Notes: generated from the letters alone by a model not told the origin. A DNA stretch of 64,000 bases from Treponema sp. (GCA_009782555.1 WRIV01000003.1:1-64000), one strand, 5' to 3'. Shown: positions 17,149 to 26,577, counted from the first letter of the stretch. Translations and numbers: made by a program.

Positions 17149-18354
17149 CTACTCCAACTCCGCTAAAACGCCGGGCAAAATCTCCAAACTCCGTTTAAGA
17201 ATTCCATGAATATGAGCAATGGTAATTCCATAATTGGTAAAGGGTATACCCTGATCGGCGGCGCAGTCCCGGCGGTACTTTATTTCCCGTTCATTGAGCA
17301 TACATGCCCCGCAGTGGAGTACCAGTTTGTAGGGGGCAAGATCTTCCGGAAAATCGCCGCCGGAATGGAAAACAAATTCGGGGTTTCTTCCGGTATGGTT
17401 TTTTATAAGGCGGGGAAGTTTTACCGTACCTATGTCATCACATTGACGGTGGTGAGTACACCCTTCGCACACAAGGATTTTATCTTCGTCTTTAATGTCG
17501 TCTATGGCCCGCACTCCCCGGACCGCAGATAATAGAAAACCCTTGTACCGGGCAAGCAGTATAGAAAACGAGGTAAGCTTAATCTCAGGCGGTGTCCAGG
17601 CGGAAATTTTGTCAAAGACCTGGCTGTCGGTTATTACCAATGCCGGTTTTTTTCCCAGTGTTTCCAGCGTTTCTTTGTACTGAAATTCTTTTACCACAAC
17701 AGCCGCCGCATCCGTTTCCAGGATATCCCGGATTGTTTGCTGCTGGGGAAGGATCAGTCTTCCCTTGGGGGCAGCGGCGTCGATGGGTGTTACAAGCGCT
17801 ACCAGATCTCCGGAATGGATCAGATCTCCCACAATCCGCCGCTCCGGTTCTTCTGAGACGGCAAGACCGGCGATTTTTTCTTTAAGCTCCTGTATGTTAT
17901 GGCCTGTTTTTGCGCTGACTAAGATGCTATTCTCTTCATGCAGGCTTTTTACATCTTCGATCAAATCACTTTTGTTATACGCCACAATGTGGGGGATTTT
18001 TTTTTCCCGAAACAGCGCCGTAAGCTCCCGGTCAGGACCGGAAAGGCTCTCTCCGCCCGAAATATCAACGGCTAGGATTGCCACATCGGTTTTGTTAAGA
18101 ACCCGTTTTGCCCTGCGGACCCGCAGTTCTCCCAGTTCTCCTTCATCGTCGATTCCCGGGGTGTCGATGATCAAAACCGGTCCCAGGGGAAGAAGTTCCA
18201 TGGACTTGGAAACGGGATCGGTGGTAGTGCCCTTTTGTTCCGAGACAATCACCAGGTCCTGGCCGGTAACAGCATTGACTAGGCTTGATTTGCCGGCGTT
18301 CCTTCTGCCAAAAAAGGCTATATGGAGACGGCTGGCGGTTGGGGCGGCGTTCAT
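17149..18354 (-). CDS. hydF: [FeFe]-hydrogenase maturation GTPase HydF
   Basis: The scaffold GTPase on which the 2Fe subcluster of [FeFe] hydrogenase is assembled and delivered. The GTPase domain (10-165) has GRRNAGKSS, TTTDP, DTPGIDDEG and NKSD. The C-terminal half has the HydF iron-sulfur ligands Cys299-x-His301 and His347-Cys348-x-x-Cys351, which separates it from other Era/TrmE-like GTPases. At 401 residues it is of normal length. It lies ten bases after a HAD phosphatase gene in an apparent operon. The radical SAM partners HydE and HydG and the hydrogenase itself are not in the window. Confidence 0.95.
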   Translation of the reverse strand: MNAAPTASRLHIAFFGRRNAGKSSLVNAVTGQDLVIVSEQKGTTTDPVSKSMELLPLGPVLIIDTPGIDDEGELGELRVRRAKRVLNKTDVAILAVDISGGESLSGPDRELTALFREKKIPHIVAYNKSDLIEDVKSLHEENSILVSAKTGHNIQELKEKIAGLAVSEEPERRIVGDLIHSGDLVALVTPIDAAAPKGRLILPQQQTIRDILETDAAAVVVKEFQYKETLETLGKKPALVITDSQVFDKISAWTPPEIKLTSFSILLARYKGFLLSAVRGVRAIDDIKDEDKILVCEGCTHHRQCDDIGTVKLPRLIKNHTGRNPEFVFHSGGDFPEDLAPYKLVLHCGACMLNEREIKYRRDCAADQGIPFTNYGITIAHIHGILKRSLEILPGVLAELE

Positions 18355-18364
18355 CCCCTATGCC

Positions 18365-19150
18365 TCATTCCGGAATCTCAAAGACCCCTTCCAAAACATG
18401 CTTTGGCTGGTAGGGAAACTGCGAAATGGTTTCCGGTCTGGTTACGCCCGAAAGGACCAGGATCGTTTCTATCTCCGATTCCACTCCGGCCTGGATGTCC
18501 GTATCCATCCGATCTCCTATGATCGCCGTTTCTTCCCGGTTGGAATTGAGCCGCCGCAGGCCGTGGCGCATGATCAGGGGGTTGGGCTTGCCCACAAAAT
18601 AGGCTTTTTTTCCTGTAGCCAGTTCAATGGGCGAAACCAGGGCGCCGCAGGCTGGGCCAATCACTCCCCCTTCAAGGGGGCCGCTCATGTCAGAATTGGT
18701 CCCAATAAGCCGGGCTCCTGCAGCCACCAACTTTACCGCCCGTTCCAGGGATTCCAGACTGTATCCCCGGCCTTCGCCCACTACCACATAATCGGGACTC
18801 ACATTGTTCATGGTGAACCCCTGGTCATAAAGGGCTTGGATAAGCCCCGGCTCGCCGATTACATACACCGATCCCCCCGGGTGCTGGGTGGCAAGGAAAC
18901 TTGCTGTCGCCAGGGCGCTGGTATAAAAGTGATTAGGCTCCACATCGACTCCCAGCCGGGAAAGCTTTTGGGAAAGTTCCACAGGAGACCGCTCGCTGGA
19001 GTTGGTCAGAAACAGGAAGGATTTTTGGTTATTTTCCATCCAGTGGACAAATTCCCTGGCACCCTTTAAAAGCTGGTTGCCGTGATAGATAACCCCGTCC
19101 ATGTCAATAATAAAGGCCCTCTTGGACCGAATCATCTCTAAATTTTTCAT
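18365..19150 (-). CDS. NagD-type HAD hydrolase
   Basis: A cytoplasmic phosphatase of 261 residues of the HAD IIA (NagD/PgpP) group. Motif I is IDMDGVIYHGN near residue 15, motif II LTNSSERS, and the C-terminal GKPNPLIM and IIGDRMDTDIQAG carry motifs III and IV. Relatives hydrolyse nucleotide monophosphates, 2-phosphoglycolate or sugar phosphates, so the substrate is open. Cggagga precedes the ATG. It is read with hydF, but no functional link is evident. Confidence 0.88.
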   Translation of the reverse strand: MKNLEMIRSKRAFIIDMDGVIYHGNQLLKGAREFVHWMENNQKSFLFLTNSSERSPVELSQKLSRLGVDVEPNHFYTSALATASFLATQHPGGSVYVIGEPGLIQALYDQGFTMNNVSPDYVVVGEGRGYSLESLERAVKLVAAGARLIGTNSDMSGPLEGGVIGPACGALVSPIELATGKKAYFVGKPNPLIMRHGLRRLNSNREETAIIGDRMDTDIQAGVESEIETILVLSGVTRPETISQFPYQPKHVLEGVFEIPE

Positions 19151-19260
19151 GTGTCCTCCGATTATTTACTATAATTCTTCCATAAATCTGCCGATAATAC
19201 AATTGAAGAAAGCCCCTTTTTGCGTTACCATATATAAATAGGCTGTTCGGGAGGGAACAG

Positions 19261-19968
19261 ATGAAAGCCATTCTTGCCATAACCATACTTTTTGCCTTTC
19301 ATCCCCTTTTTGCCCAAGGAATCGGCACCAACGCCGATTTTACCCAGGGGGAAGAGTTCTTTATTCGGAATAAGCCTGGCGAAGCCCTGCCGTACCTGGA
19401 AAAAGCCTTTGTGGCGGATCAAACCAACCTGGAAGGGGCTTTGTACCTGGCCATGTGTTATGAACAGATGGAAAAACTCGACGAAGCCATCGCCATATAC
19501 CGGAAAATCCTTCCATCGGGGGGCGACAAGACGGCCCTGATCGCCTGTAATCTGGGAAATGTCTACTTTAGAAAAGGGAGTGCCGCCTTTGCGGAACAGT
19601 TCTATACCCAGGCGATCAGGGCAGATCCCGCCTATGCGCCGGCCTGGCTTAACCGGGCCAATGCCCGGATCAAAACCGGCGCCCTTAGGGAAGCCCTGCC
19701 GGATTATGAACACTATCTGAAACTGGAGCCTGCTTCCACAAAGCGGCCCCAGATAGAAAGGCTGGTCAGCCTTCTACAGGAAGAATTTGCCTCAGAAGAG
19801 ATACGCCGCCTCATGGCGGAAGAAGCCGCCCGGGCAGAAACAGAACGGCGGCAGCGGCTGATGGATGAAGTTTCCGCCTCCCTCCAGGTTCAGGCGGATG
19901 GGGCCGAAGGAATCGCCGCCGGAGCGGAAGATCTTTCCGGCTATGACGGCGAATTTGAACTGGAATAG
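19261..19968 (+). CDS. Exported TPR protein
   Basis: A 235-residue secreted or periplasmic protein. The signal peptide MKAILAITILFAFHPLFAQG is followed by about four TPR units (35-165), for example ALYLAMCYEQMEKLDEAIAI and AWLNRANARIKTGALREALP. The C-terminal third is Ala/Glu-rich and charged. The gene has a good Shine-Dalgarno (gggagggaac). It starts a run of four same-strand genes. It probably scaffolds an envelope complex with the larger TPR protein 15 bases downstream. The exact role is unknown. Confidence 0.75.
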   Translation: MKAILAITILFAFHPLFAQGIGTNADFTQGEEFFIRNKPGEALPYLEKAFVADQTNLEGALYLAMCYEQMEKLDEAIAIYRKILPSGGDKTALIACNLGNVYFRKGSAAFAEQFYTQAIRADPAYAPAWLNRANARIKTGALREALPDYEHYLKLEPASTKRPQIERLVSLLQEEFASEEIRRLMAEEAARAETERRQRLMDEVSASLQVQADGAEGIAAGAEDLSGYDGEFELE

Positions 19969-19983
19969 GACAAAAGAGGAACC

Positions 19984-21978
19984 ATGGACAGAAAAAAACT
20001 AATAATCATAGGCGGAGGAATTTTCGCCCTGTTAATTTTGGCGGCATCTTTTTTGCTGTTTCGAAGCGGCGGTGATTTTTCCCGGCGGGACAATACCTTC
20101 AGGCTTGCCAGAGAATATATAGAAAAGGGCGAATACCAGCGGGCTCTGGATCTGATGGATAAGCTTTTGATCGATAATCCGGAAGATCACGAAGCCCGTT
20201 CCCTCAGGGATGAGGCGATTGAAGGAAAGCGGCTGGCGGAACTGCACCGAGCCGACGGCAGTGCTCTTACCGCAGAAGACATAGCCCGGCTCCTGGAAGA
20301 ATTTCGGGAAAGCCGGAACTCCAATAATGGATCACTTTCCCTTGCTGATATAGAACGGATCCTCGCGGCCAGGGACGTATCCCTTGGTTCTATGGGCGGT
20401 GCCGGTGGTATTGCGAGGCAGGAAAACTCGCTGGCCGATTCTGAGGCCCAATCCACAGCGGCGGAAGCCCAGGCGGCGGAAGCGGCGGCTGAAGAACGGC
20501 GGAGGGCTGAAGCGGAAGAACTGGCGAAAGCCTCAGCGGCGGTTCAGGCCCGGATGCGGGAAGTAAACGACTTAGTAGCCCGGGGCAAATCTTCCATAGC
20601 CAGGAACGATTTTAAGGCCGCCAAGGAAGCCTTTGCCGAAGCGGTCTCCAAAATACCCCAGGGAGAAATCCGCTTCGAAGCCCAAAAGCTGGCGGATATT
20701 TCCGATGCATGGTACGAAGGATTTTCCCGGAACGGCAATACTTCCCTGGGGAATGAGGCCGCCGGAAATGCTGTACAGGCAGCCCAGGATTCCATAAAAA
20801 AAGACCCCTCCCTGGCCCTAGCCCAATACACCCTAGGAAGGGTATTCCGCGACCGGAGCAGATGGAACGATGCCTCCACGGCCTTTAAAGAAGCATTTAG
20901 GCTGGATCCTCATAATTACCTCTATTCCTATGAGCTGGGACGAAGTGAATTCAGGGGCGGCCAATACAACGATGCCCGCTCCGCCTTTGAAAGTACGGTA
21001 CGGCTTAATTCCCAATTTGAGCCCGCATGGTATAACCTGGGAGGAACCTATAGCGCACTGAAGAGACCCAGCGATGCCCTCAGTGCATACCAAAAAGCGG
21101 CGGCCCTAAAAAGCGATTATGCCGCGGCGTGGCGCGAAATTGGGCGGATCTATTCGACCCGGGAAGACTATGCCAGGGCGGCGGAAAATTACGCCCGGGC
21201 TCTGCAGTACAATCCAAAGGACCTGGCTTCTCTGCGGGACCTGGGTTATGCTCAAAGCCAGCTTGGACAGAACAGTGCTGCGGAAGCATCCTTTACTCAG
21301 GCTTTGGCGGCGGACCCGGACGATGTCCAAACCAACGACAATATGGCGCTGGTAAAAATTTCCCTGCAAAAATACAAAGAAGCTGTGGAATATGCAAAAA
21401 AGGCCGCCGCCGCCGCCCCCGCCAATGAACGCTATGCCTATACTCTGGGCCTGGCCTGCGAAAAAGCAGGAGACATCGACGGAGCGATCAGCGCCTACAA
21501 GGTTTCCGCCGCCAGGAATCCCCGTTATGTCCGGCCCCGGATCAACCTGGGACTCCTTTATCTGGATAACGGTTTTCCGAACGAGGCGCTGAATTACCTG
21601 ATGGAAGCCTGCAGGGCGGAACCCGCTAATTTTGAAGTCAACAATAATTTAGGAAATGTCTATGTCCGGATGGAAAACTGGCCCCAGGCAGTGGAATGCT
21701 ACGAAAGGGCCTTGACGGCACAGCCGGGAAACATCATCGCCCGGATGAACCTGGCCCGGGCCTATGTGGGAGAACGGAATCTTTCCCGGGCCAAGGAAGT
21801 ATACCTGGAAATTCTGCGGCTTGCGCCGAATAATTACGATGCCCTCTTTGAACTGGGAAAAACCTGTGCCGGCATGGGAGACGGCGAATCGGCCAAACGA
21901 TACCTGGCGGCGTTGTTGGAAAAAAATCCCGGCCACAGCGGAAAAGCGGAGGCGGAGAAAATCCTTACCAGCCTATGA
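19984..21978 (+). CDS. Membrane-anchored multi-TPR protein
   Basis: A 664-residue protein with a single N-terminal membrane helix (about 4-26) and the rest probably periplasmic. After one TPR-like unit (35-75) comes a polar Ala/Glu-rich linker (about 80-205, with EEFRESRNSNNGS and an AEAQAAEAAAEE stretch) likely to be coiled coil. Residues about 265-660 are at least ten consecutive TPRs (AQYTLGRVFRDRSRWNDAS, AWYNLGGTYSALKRPSDAL and so on). Together with the smaller TPR protein upstream it suggests an envelope scaffold. The stop overlaps the next start (ATGA), so it is coupled to the AI-2E-family gene. Confidence 0.8.
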   Translation: MDRKKLIIIGGGIFALLILAASFLLFRSGGDFSRRDNTFRLAREYIEKGEYQRALDLMDKLLIDNPEDHEARSLRDEAIEGKRLAELHRADGSALTAEDIARLLEEFRESRNSNNGSLSLADIERILAARDVSLGSMGGAGGIARQENSLADSEAQSTAAEAQAAEAAAEERRRAEAEELAKASAAVQARMREVNDLVARGKSSIARNDFKAAKEAFAEAVSKIPQGEIRFEAQKLADISDAWYEGFSRNGNTSLGNEAAGNAVQAAQDSIKKDPSLALAQYTLGRVFRDRSRWNDASTAFKEAFRLDPHNYLYSYELGRSEFRGGQYNDARSAFESTVRLNSQFEPAWYNLGGTYSALKRPSDALSAYQKAAALKSDYAAAWREIGRIYSTREDYARAAENYARALQYNPKDLASLRDLGYAQSQLGQNSAAEASFTQALAADPDDVQTNDNMALVKISLQKYKEAVEYAKKAAAAAPANERYAYTLGLACEKAGDIDGAISAYKVSAARNPRYVRPRINLGLLYLDNGFPNEALNYLMEACRAEPANFEVNNNLGNVYVRMENWPQAVECYERALTAQPGNIIARMNLARAYVGERNLSRAKEVYLEILRLAPNNYDALFELGKTCAGMGDGESAKRYLAALLEKNPGHSGKAEAEKILTSL

Positions 21979-23063
21979 CAGGAAACAGCGGAAAACCGCG
22001 GCTTATTCAAAGTATTGTCTTTGCCTCGATTTTAGTCCTCCTCTTTATCCTGGTATGCCGTCTCTTTGCCCCTTTCTTTTCGATTCTTCTATGGGCGATC
22101 CTGCTGTACATTCTTCTTAAACCTCTTCATCAAAGGTGTACCGCCCGCTTTGACAGAAACACCCTTAAAGGAAAGGTCGGCTGCAATGTCTGGGCGGTGA
22201 TTTTTTCTATAAGCACGGTGTTTTTGATCCTTGTCCCTGTTTCTTTTGTGATCTTCCAGTTTTACCGGCAGGTCATGGAACTGATCAACCAAATACTGGA
22301 TTATCTGGGATCTCATTCTTTCAACAGCAATAATATCCTGGAAGATATTTCCAGAGTTATCCGGGAATTCAGTTCCGAACAGATCGTGATCAGTGCCGAT
22401 GAACTCCGTTCCAATATCCAGGACTATTTAACCATGGGACTGCAGAAACTCCCAAAACTTTCCGTCGATGTAGCCCATAGTGTGGGTACTTTTATTGCCG
22501 GCCTTGTTCTGATGGTTTTCAGCCTGTTTTTCTTTTTTATAGACGGCGACTATCTTTCGAAGCTGGCCCTGCGGATCATCCCGATCCGAAAGGAATACAT
22601 CAAAGCCCTGGTGTTAAAATTCAAAGAGATCGCCCGAAGACTAGTGCTGGGATACATTATGGTAGCCCTGGCCGAGGCGGTAACAGCATTCATCATCTTT
22701 TCTGTTTTCCGGGTTTCCGGTTCCTTGGTTTTCGCCGTAATGGTCTTTTTTGTTTCCTTTATTCCCATGGCGGGACCATTTCTTATTTGGTTTCCGCTGG
22801 GCCTTTTGCGGATCCTCGATGGGAACGCCGGAAACGGCATACTCCTGATGATCATCTCGGGAGCCTTTATTTCTTCTATCGAAAATTTCCTAAGGCCGAT
22901 AATACTGGGAGACCGGATACAGCTTCATCCTTTAATCATCTTTTTTGCAATCCTTGGAGGCATTTTCGCCTTTGGTTTTAACGGGCTGATTCTGGGCCCC
23001 ATGGTGGTGATTCTCTTTCTTACCGTCTTTGATTTATTTTTGACAGAGTACAAACTTGAGTAG
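21975..23063 (+). CDS. AI-2E transporter family membrane protein
   Basis: A 362-residue inner-membrane protein of the PerM/TqsA (UPF0118) family. The pattern is three N-terminal helices, a soluble loop (about 90-160), then about five helices with AVMVFFVSFIPMAGPFLIW and NFLRPIILGDRIQLHPLIIFFAILGG near the C terminus. Members export autoinducer-2 or exchange Na+/H+. Which applies here is not visible. It overlaps the TPR gene by four bases and precedes a sirtuin by 11. Confidence 0.88.
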   Translation: MTGNSGKPRLIQSIVFASILVLLFILVCRLFAPFFSILLWAILLYILLKPLHQRCTARFDRNTLKGKVGCNVWAVIFSISTVFLILVPVSFVIFQFYRQVMELINQILDYLGSHSFNSNNILEDISRVIREFSSEQIVISADELRSNIQDYLTMGLQKLPKLSVDVAHSVGTFIAGLVLMVFSLFFFFIDGDYLSKLALRIIPIRKEYIKALVLKFKEIARRLVLGYIMVALAEAVTAFIIFSVFRVSGSLVFAVMVFFVSFIPMAGPFLIWFPLGLLRILDGNAGNGILLMIISGAFISSIENFLRPIILGDRIQLHPLIIFFAILGGIFAFGFNGLILGPMVVILFLTVFDLFLTEYKLE

Positions 23064-23074
23064 GTTATAGTGAA

Positions 23075-23863
23075 ATGGATGAAAAAACTTCCGAACTGTT
23101 CAGTTTAATAAGCAGTGCAAAACACTGTACGGCCCTGACCGGAGCGGGGGTAAGCACCCTTTCGGGAATTCGGGATTTCCGGGGAAAAAACGGCCTTTAC
23201 AAGGATATGGATGCGGAAAAAATTTTTGACGTCTCATATTTTTTCCGTGACCCTTCGTTTTATTATTCCCATTCAAAGGATATGATCTACGGATTGGAAC
23301 AAAAGGATCCTTCCATCGTTCATACCGTACTGGGAAAACTGGAAGCCCGGGGCCTTCTAAAGGCAGTGATCACTCAAAACATCGATCTGCTTCATACCAA
23401 GGGGGGAAATAAAAAAGTGATCGAGATCCACGGATCCCCCCAGGCCCATTACTGTCCCGCCTGTCAGGATCCCGCCGCCGCAGAAGAGGCTATCCTTGCC
23501 GGAACCATTAAGGAAAAGGGCTTTATGGAATTTGACGAAGCCGCCGCAATCGTTCAAAGGGGAGAACTCCCCCGCTGCAAAAAATGCAGCGGTGTCCTTA
23601 AGCCGGCAATTACTTTTTTCGGAGAAAGCCTTCCCGTCCATGCCTTGGCGGCGGCGGAAAAAGAAGCCGCCGCGGCGGACCTGATGCTGATCCTTGGCAC
23701 AAGCCTTACGGTGTTTCCCGCGGCGGGAGTTCCACGCATAACCCTGCGCCATGGCGGAAAAATTGTCATCATCAATGATATGGAAACTCCCCTGGATAGT
23801 TACGCCGCATTCTGTTTTAAAGACCTGGGGCCAGTCTTTGAAGGAATTGACTCTTTACTTTAG
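23075..23863 (+). CDS. Sir2-family NAD-dependent deacylase
   Basis: A cytoplasmic sirtuin of 262 residues. NAD-binding motifs are GAGVSTLSGIRDFRG and TQNIDLLHTKGG, and the catalytic His119 sits in EIHGSP. The zinc site is Cys127/Cys130 (CPAC) and Cys168/Cys171 (CKKC). GTSLTVFPA closes the Rossmann part. It would remove acetyl or other acyl groups from lysines, for example on acetyl-CoA-forming enzymes, a plausible link with acetogenic metabolism. The Shine-Dalgarno is weak. Its stop is two bases from the convergent FGE-like gene. Confidence 0.92.
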   Translation: MDEKTSELFSLISSAKHCTALTGAGVSTLSGIRDFRGKNGLYKDMDAEKIFDVSYFFRDPSFYYSHSKDMIYGLEQKDPSIVHTVLGKLEARGLLKAVITQNIDLLHTKGGNKKVIEIHGSPQAHYCPACQDPAAAEEAILAGTIKEKGFMEFDEAAAIVQRGELPRCKKCSGVLKPAITFFGESLPVHALAAAEKEAAAADLMLILGTSLTVFPAAGVPRITLRHGGKIVIINDMETPLDSYAAFCFKDLGPVFEGIDSLL

Positions 23864-23865
23864 AT

Positions 23866-24729
23866 CTACCGGCGTACCACTCTAAAACCAATATTGTTAG
23901 CCCTGGCAAGGGGGTTGTAACCGTTTCGGGATGCCGAACGCAGACTTTTTACGCCGCTGCCCCAAGATCCCCCGCGTATAATACGGAGATCACCCGTACC
24001 AGGACCTGAGTAATCTGTCACATTGCCTGGATAGGTTCCATACCAGTCCCAACACCATTCAAACACATTCCCGTGCATATCAAACAAGCCCCAGGCATTG
24101 GCCGTATGCCTGCTCACCGGGGTTGTGCTTACGGAAGGGAAATGCGTTGCTTGATGACCAGTGATGCGTTTTCCCGTACTGTATGCGGTCGATGTCCCTG
24201 CACGGCACACATACTCCCATTCCGCCTCGGTGGGCAAGCGGTAACCATTGGCGTTAATGTTCATTGTTACGGCTTCCCACATGGAAATACTCCTTGTCGG
24301 CCCAGGCTCCCACACCGCCGGATTGGTACTCCCATTTATGCTGTACACCGGAGTAAGACCCTCTTGTATGCTCAGCCTATTGCAGAATACAATCGAGTGA
24401 TACCAGCTTACCTGTTCGACCGGACGATCATTTCCCTTAAAATAACTTGGATTTTCTCCCATCACAGCTATATACTGTGCTTGTGTTACCGGGTATTTGC
24501 CCATGAAAAATTCTCTGGTCAGCGTTACCTGGTGCTGGGTTTCATTGGTTTCACGTCCCCGTTCATTAGCAGGACTCCCCATGGTAAAAATTCCCCTGTT
24601 AATCCGCACCATGGCCGGTGTTGCAGGGAATTCCTGGGCGGAAACACCGCTTATATTCCCATAGACAATAATACCCGTCAGGGTAATTACGGTTACAGCC
24701 AAAACGAAAGCAAATTTCTGTGGTTTCAT
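23866..24729 (-). CDS. Exported FGE/SUMF1-fold protein without catalytic cysteines
   Basis: A 287-residue secreted protein. The signal peptide is about residues 1-31 of MKPQKFAFVLAVTV. The body is a formylglycine-generating-enzyme fold: FTMGSPANERGR, KYPVTQAQYIAVMGENPSYF, GYRLPTEAEWEYVCRAG, GLFDMHGNVFEWCWDWYG and RIIRGGSWGSG...GFRVVRR. In true FGEs two cysteines follow the RGGSW motif. Here that stretch (GSWGSGVKSLRSASRNGY) has none, so sulfatase activation is unlikely and a binding or structural role fits better. A TTG at 24747 would extend the frame, but the ATG at 24729 has ggga​g upstream. Seven such gene families often expand in treponemes; only one copy is here. Confidence 0.8.
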   Translation of the reverse strand: MKPQKFAFVLAVTVITLTGIIVYGNISGVSAQEFPATPAMVRINRGIFTMGSPANERGRETNETQHQVTLTREFFMGKYPVTQAQYIAVMGENPSYFKGNDRPVEQVSWYHSIVFCNRLSIQEGLTPVYSINGSTNPAVWEPGPTRSISMWEAVTMNINANGYRLPTEAEWEYVCRAGTSTAYSTGKRITGHQATHFPSVSTTPVSRHTANAWGLFDMHGNVFEWCWDWYGTYPGNVTDYSGPGTGDLRIIRGGSWGSGVKSLRSASRNGYNPLARANNIGFRVVRR

Positions 24730-24751
24730 AAAGATTTCTCCCTGCAAAATT

Positions 24752-26284
24752 TTATCCGCCCAAGATGGATAACAGGGTGCTGCAGGCCGTCAGGGCCGCA
24801 TCGATCCGCTGGCGGCATCGTTCAGCCCCCAAAAGGCGGATCGAAGCAAAGAGGGGCGGGCTTACCCGGGAACCGGTAATCGCAACCCGCAGGGGCATAA
24901 GAAGATCTCCCAATTTTACATTTTCTTTTTCCGCTTTTTCTTTTACGATCCGTTCTGCTTCTTCGTCGCTGACGGATTTTCCGCCGGAAAAAAATGCGGA
25001 TATCAGTTCCTTTCCCATCCGAAGCAGCGAGACAGCGGAAGCAAGATCCGATTTTTTTGGGATGAATTCTTCCGGCGCCGGAGGGACCGGTTCAGAAAAA
25101 AGATAACCCACTTTGCCGGGAATTTCCGGAAGAAAATTTGCCCGTTCCCGGACCAAATCCATAGCCTCCGTATACAGTGTTTTCTGTTCTTCCGTTGGCC
25201 CGGCGGGCTCTGCCGTAGTTTCTTCGCCGCTTTTTCCAAAAAGATCCTGCGCCCATGGCATAGAAAGGGCGGCAAGATCTTCGCTGGTCTTCATCCTGAT
25301 ATACTGGCCATTATACCATTCCAGTTTTTTATAATCAAATATCGCCGGAGCTTTGTTTAATTTGTCCAGGCTGAACAGTTTTTCCATTTCTTCCGCGGTA
25401 TAGAGATCCCTGCCTTCCTCGTAGGAGCATCCCAAAAACGCCGTATAGTTTAACAGCGCTTCGGGAAGGTATCCCTGGCGGCGGAATTCGTCGATGCTGG
25501 TGGCCCCGTGGCGTTTGCTGAGTTTTTTTCCGTCCTGCCCCATCACCATGGGAAGGTGGCAGAATACCGGCGGTTCCCAGCCAAGGGCATCGTAAAGGAT
25601 CACATGGAGGGGAACGGAAGAAAGCCATTCCTGGGCCCGGAGAATGTGGGTTATTTCCATTAGGTGATCATCCACCACATTGGCCAGGTGGTAGGTAGGA
25701 AAGCCATCAGATTTTAGCAGCACCGGGTCGGGGTTAATGTCGCTGTTCTTCCATTCAATGTCTCCCAGCAGCTTATCAGTAAAGCGGGTTACATTCCCCC
25801 TGTCCAGCGGAATTCGCAGTCTTACGGTAAAGGTTTCCCCCGCCGCAGCCCGGCGGCTGCTTTCCTCGCCGCCGATATTCCGGCAATGCCGGTCATAACC
25901 GGTTTCCGGCGACCGGGCCGCTTCCCGTTCTGTGCGGATCTTTTCCAGCCGCTCGGTGCTGCAAAAACAGCGGTAGGCCCGGCCCTTTTCCAACAGTTCC
26001 TGGACATAACGCTGGTACAGATCCGTCCGCTGTGACTGTACATAGGGACCAACGGGTCCCCCCAGATCAGGACCTTCGTCCCAATGTATCCCCAGCCAGA
26101 CAAAGGTACCATAGAGATTTTGTTCATAAACCGGATCACAGCGGGCCCGGTCGGTATCTTCCAGACGGAGGATGAATTTCCCTCCCCCGGAACGGGCAAA
26201 AAGATAATTAAAAAGAGCGGTTCTTATCCCGCCGATATGCTGAAACCCCGTCGGCGACGGGGCATAACGAACGCGAATATTCAT
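24752..26284 (-). CDS. gltX: Glutamyl-tRNA synthetase
   Basis: A class I aminoacyl-tRNA synthetase charging tRNA-Glu, 510 residues. The HIGH-type motif appears as SPTGFQHIGGIRTALFNYL at the N terminus and the KMSKS-type loop as GKKLSKRHGATS. LEDTDRAR and LRAQEWLSSVPLH are also typical. The start has no Shine-Dalgarno. A perfect TATAAT lies five bases before the ATG, suggesting a leaderless transcript. Its tRNA-Glu(UUC) substrate is encoded at 47.7 kb. Confidence 0.96.
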   Translation of the reverse strand: MNIRVRYAPSPTGFQHIGGIRTALFNYLFARSGGGKFILRLEDTDRARCDPVYEQNLYGTFVWLGIHWDEGPDLGGPVGPYVQSQRTDLYQRYVQELLEKGRAYRCFCSTERLEKIRTEREAARSPETGYDRHCRNIGGEESSRRAAAGETFTVRLRIPLDRGNVTRFTDKLLGDIEWKNSDINPDPVLLKSDGFPTYHLANVVDDHLMEITHILRAQEWLSSVPLHVILYDALGWEPPVFCHLPMVMGQDGKKLSKRHGATSIDEFRRQGYLPEALLNYTAFLGCSYEEGRDLYTAEEMEKLFSLDKLNKAPAIFDYKKLEWYNGQYIRMKTSEDLAALSMPWAQDLFGKSGEETTAEPAGPTEEQKTLYTEAMDLVRERANFLPEIPGKVGYLFSEPVPPAPEEFIPKKSDLASAVSLLRMGKELISAFFSGGKSVSDEEAERIVKEKAEKENVKLGDLLMPLRVAITGSRVSPPLFASIRLLGAERCRQRIDAALTACSTLLSILGG

Positions 26285-26289
26285 AGGAT

Positions 26290-26295
26290 ATTATA
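26290..26295 (-). promoter_or_regulatory. -10 box of gltX
   Basis: A perfect TATAAT on the minus strand ends five bases before the gltX ATG. No convincing -35 lies at 16-18 bases. With no Shine-Dalgarno at gltX, the start of transcription would fall on or next to the ATG. Confidence 0.4.
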
Positions 26296-26319
26296 CATAG
26301 GAAAAGATGCGATAATAGG

Positions 26320-26577
26320 TTAGGTTTCGTGTTTACCCGTAGGGCTATGTTTACAACCCATTGTATTGTTGCCTATCTCGCCGCAATGAATGCATTTTCC
26401 CGCACCATGACCGTGGATATGCTTTCTGGTGGGAGTTTGAAGGCAGCCGTTTCCATAGGAAGTTGAACCACAATACATACAGCGTTTTTCATCGGTATTA
26501 TGCTGATGCAGACCGTTAAGGCTTTTGGGACACCCGGGTCCAAATTTGTTGGAACCGCAATGTGAACATACGGACAT
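26320..26577 (-). CDS. Small protein with three CxxCG zinc-ribbon-like repeats
   Basis: An 85-residue soluble protein made wholly of three repeats of 29 residues. Each has CxxCG (4-8, 33-37, 62-66), a third Cys after GxG or a related turn (16, 45, 75), then S/T-P and one or more His (24/26, 53/55/57, 83). The Cys3-His pattern could bind one metal ion per repeat, or a mixed cluster. A perfect aaggagg precedes the ATG, suggesting high expression. It lies 35 bases upstream of gltX on the same strand. I do not recognise a named family. It could be a metal store, an RNA-binding or a zinc-ribbon protein. Confidence 0.75.
   Translation of the reverse strand: MSVCSHCGSNKFGPGCPKSLNGLHQHNTDEKRCMYCGSTSYGNGCLQTPTRKHIHGHGAGKCIHCGEIGNNTMGCKHSPTGKHET

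Noticed and set aside
17765-19069. 434-residue open frame on the plus strand
   Set aside because: It is antisense to hydF and the NagD-type gene, which both have full motifs; it shows no domain and has the low-complexity composition of a shadow frame.
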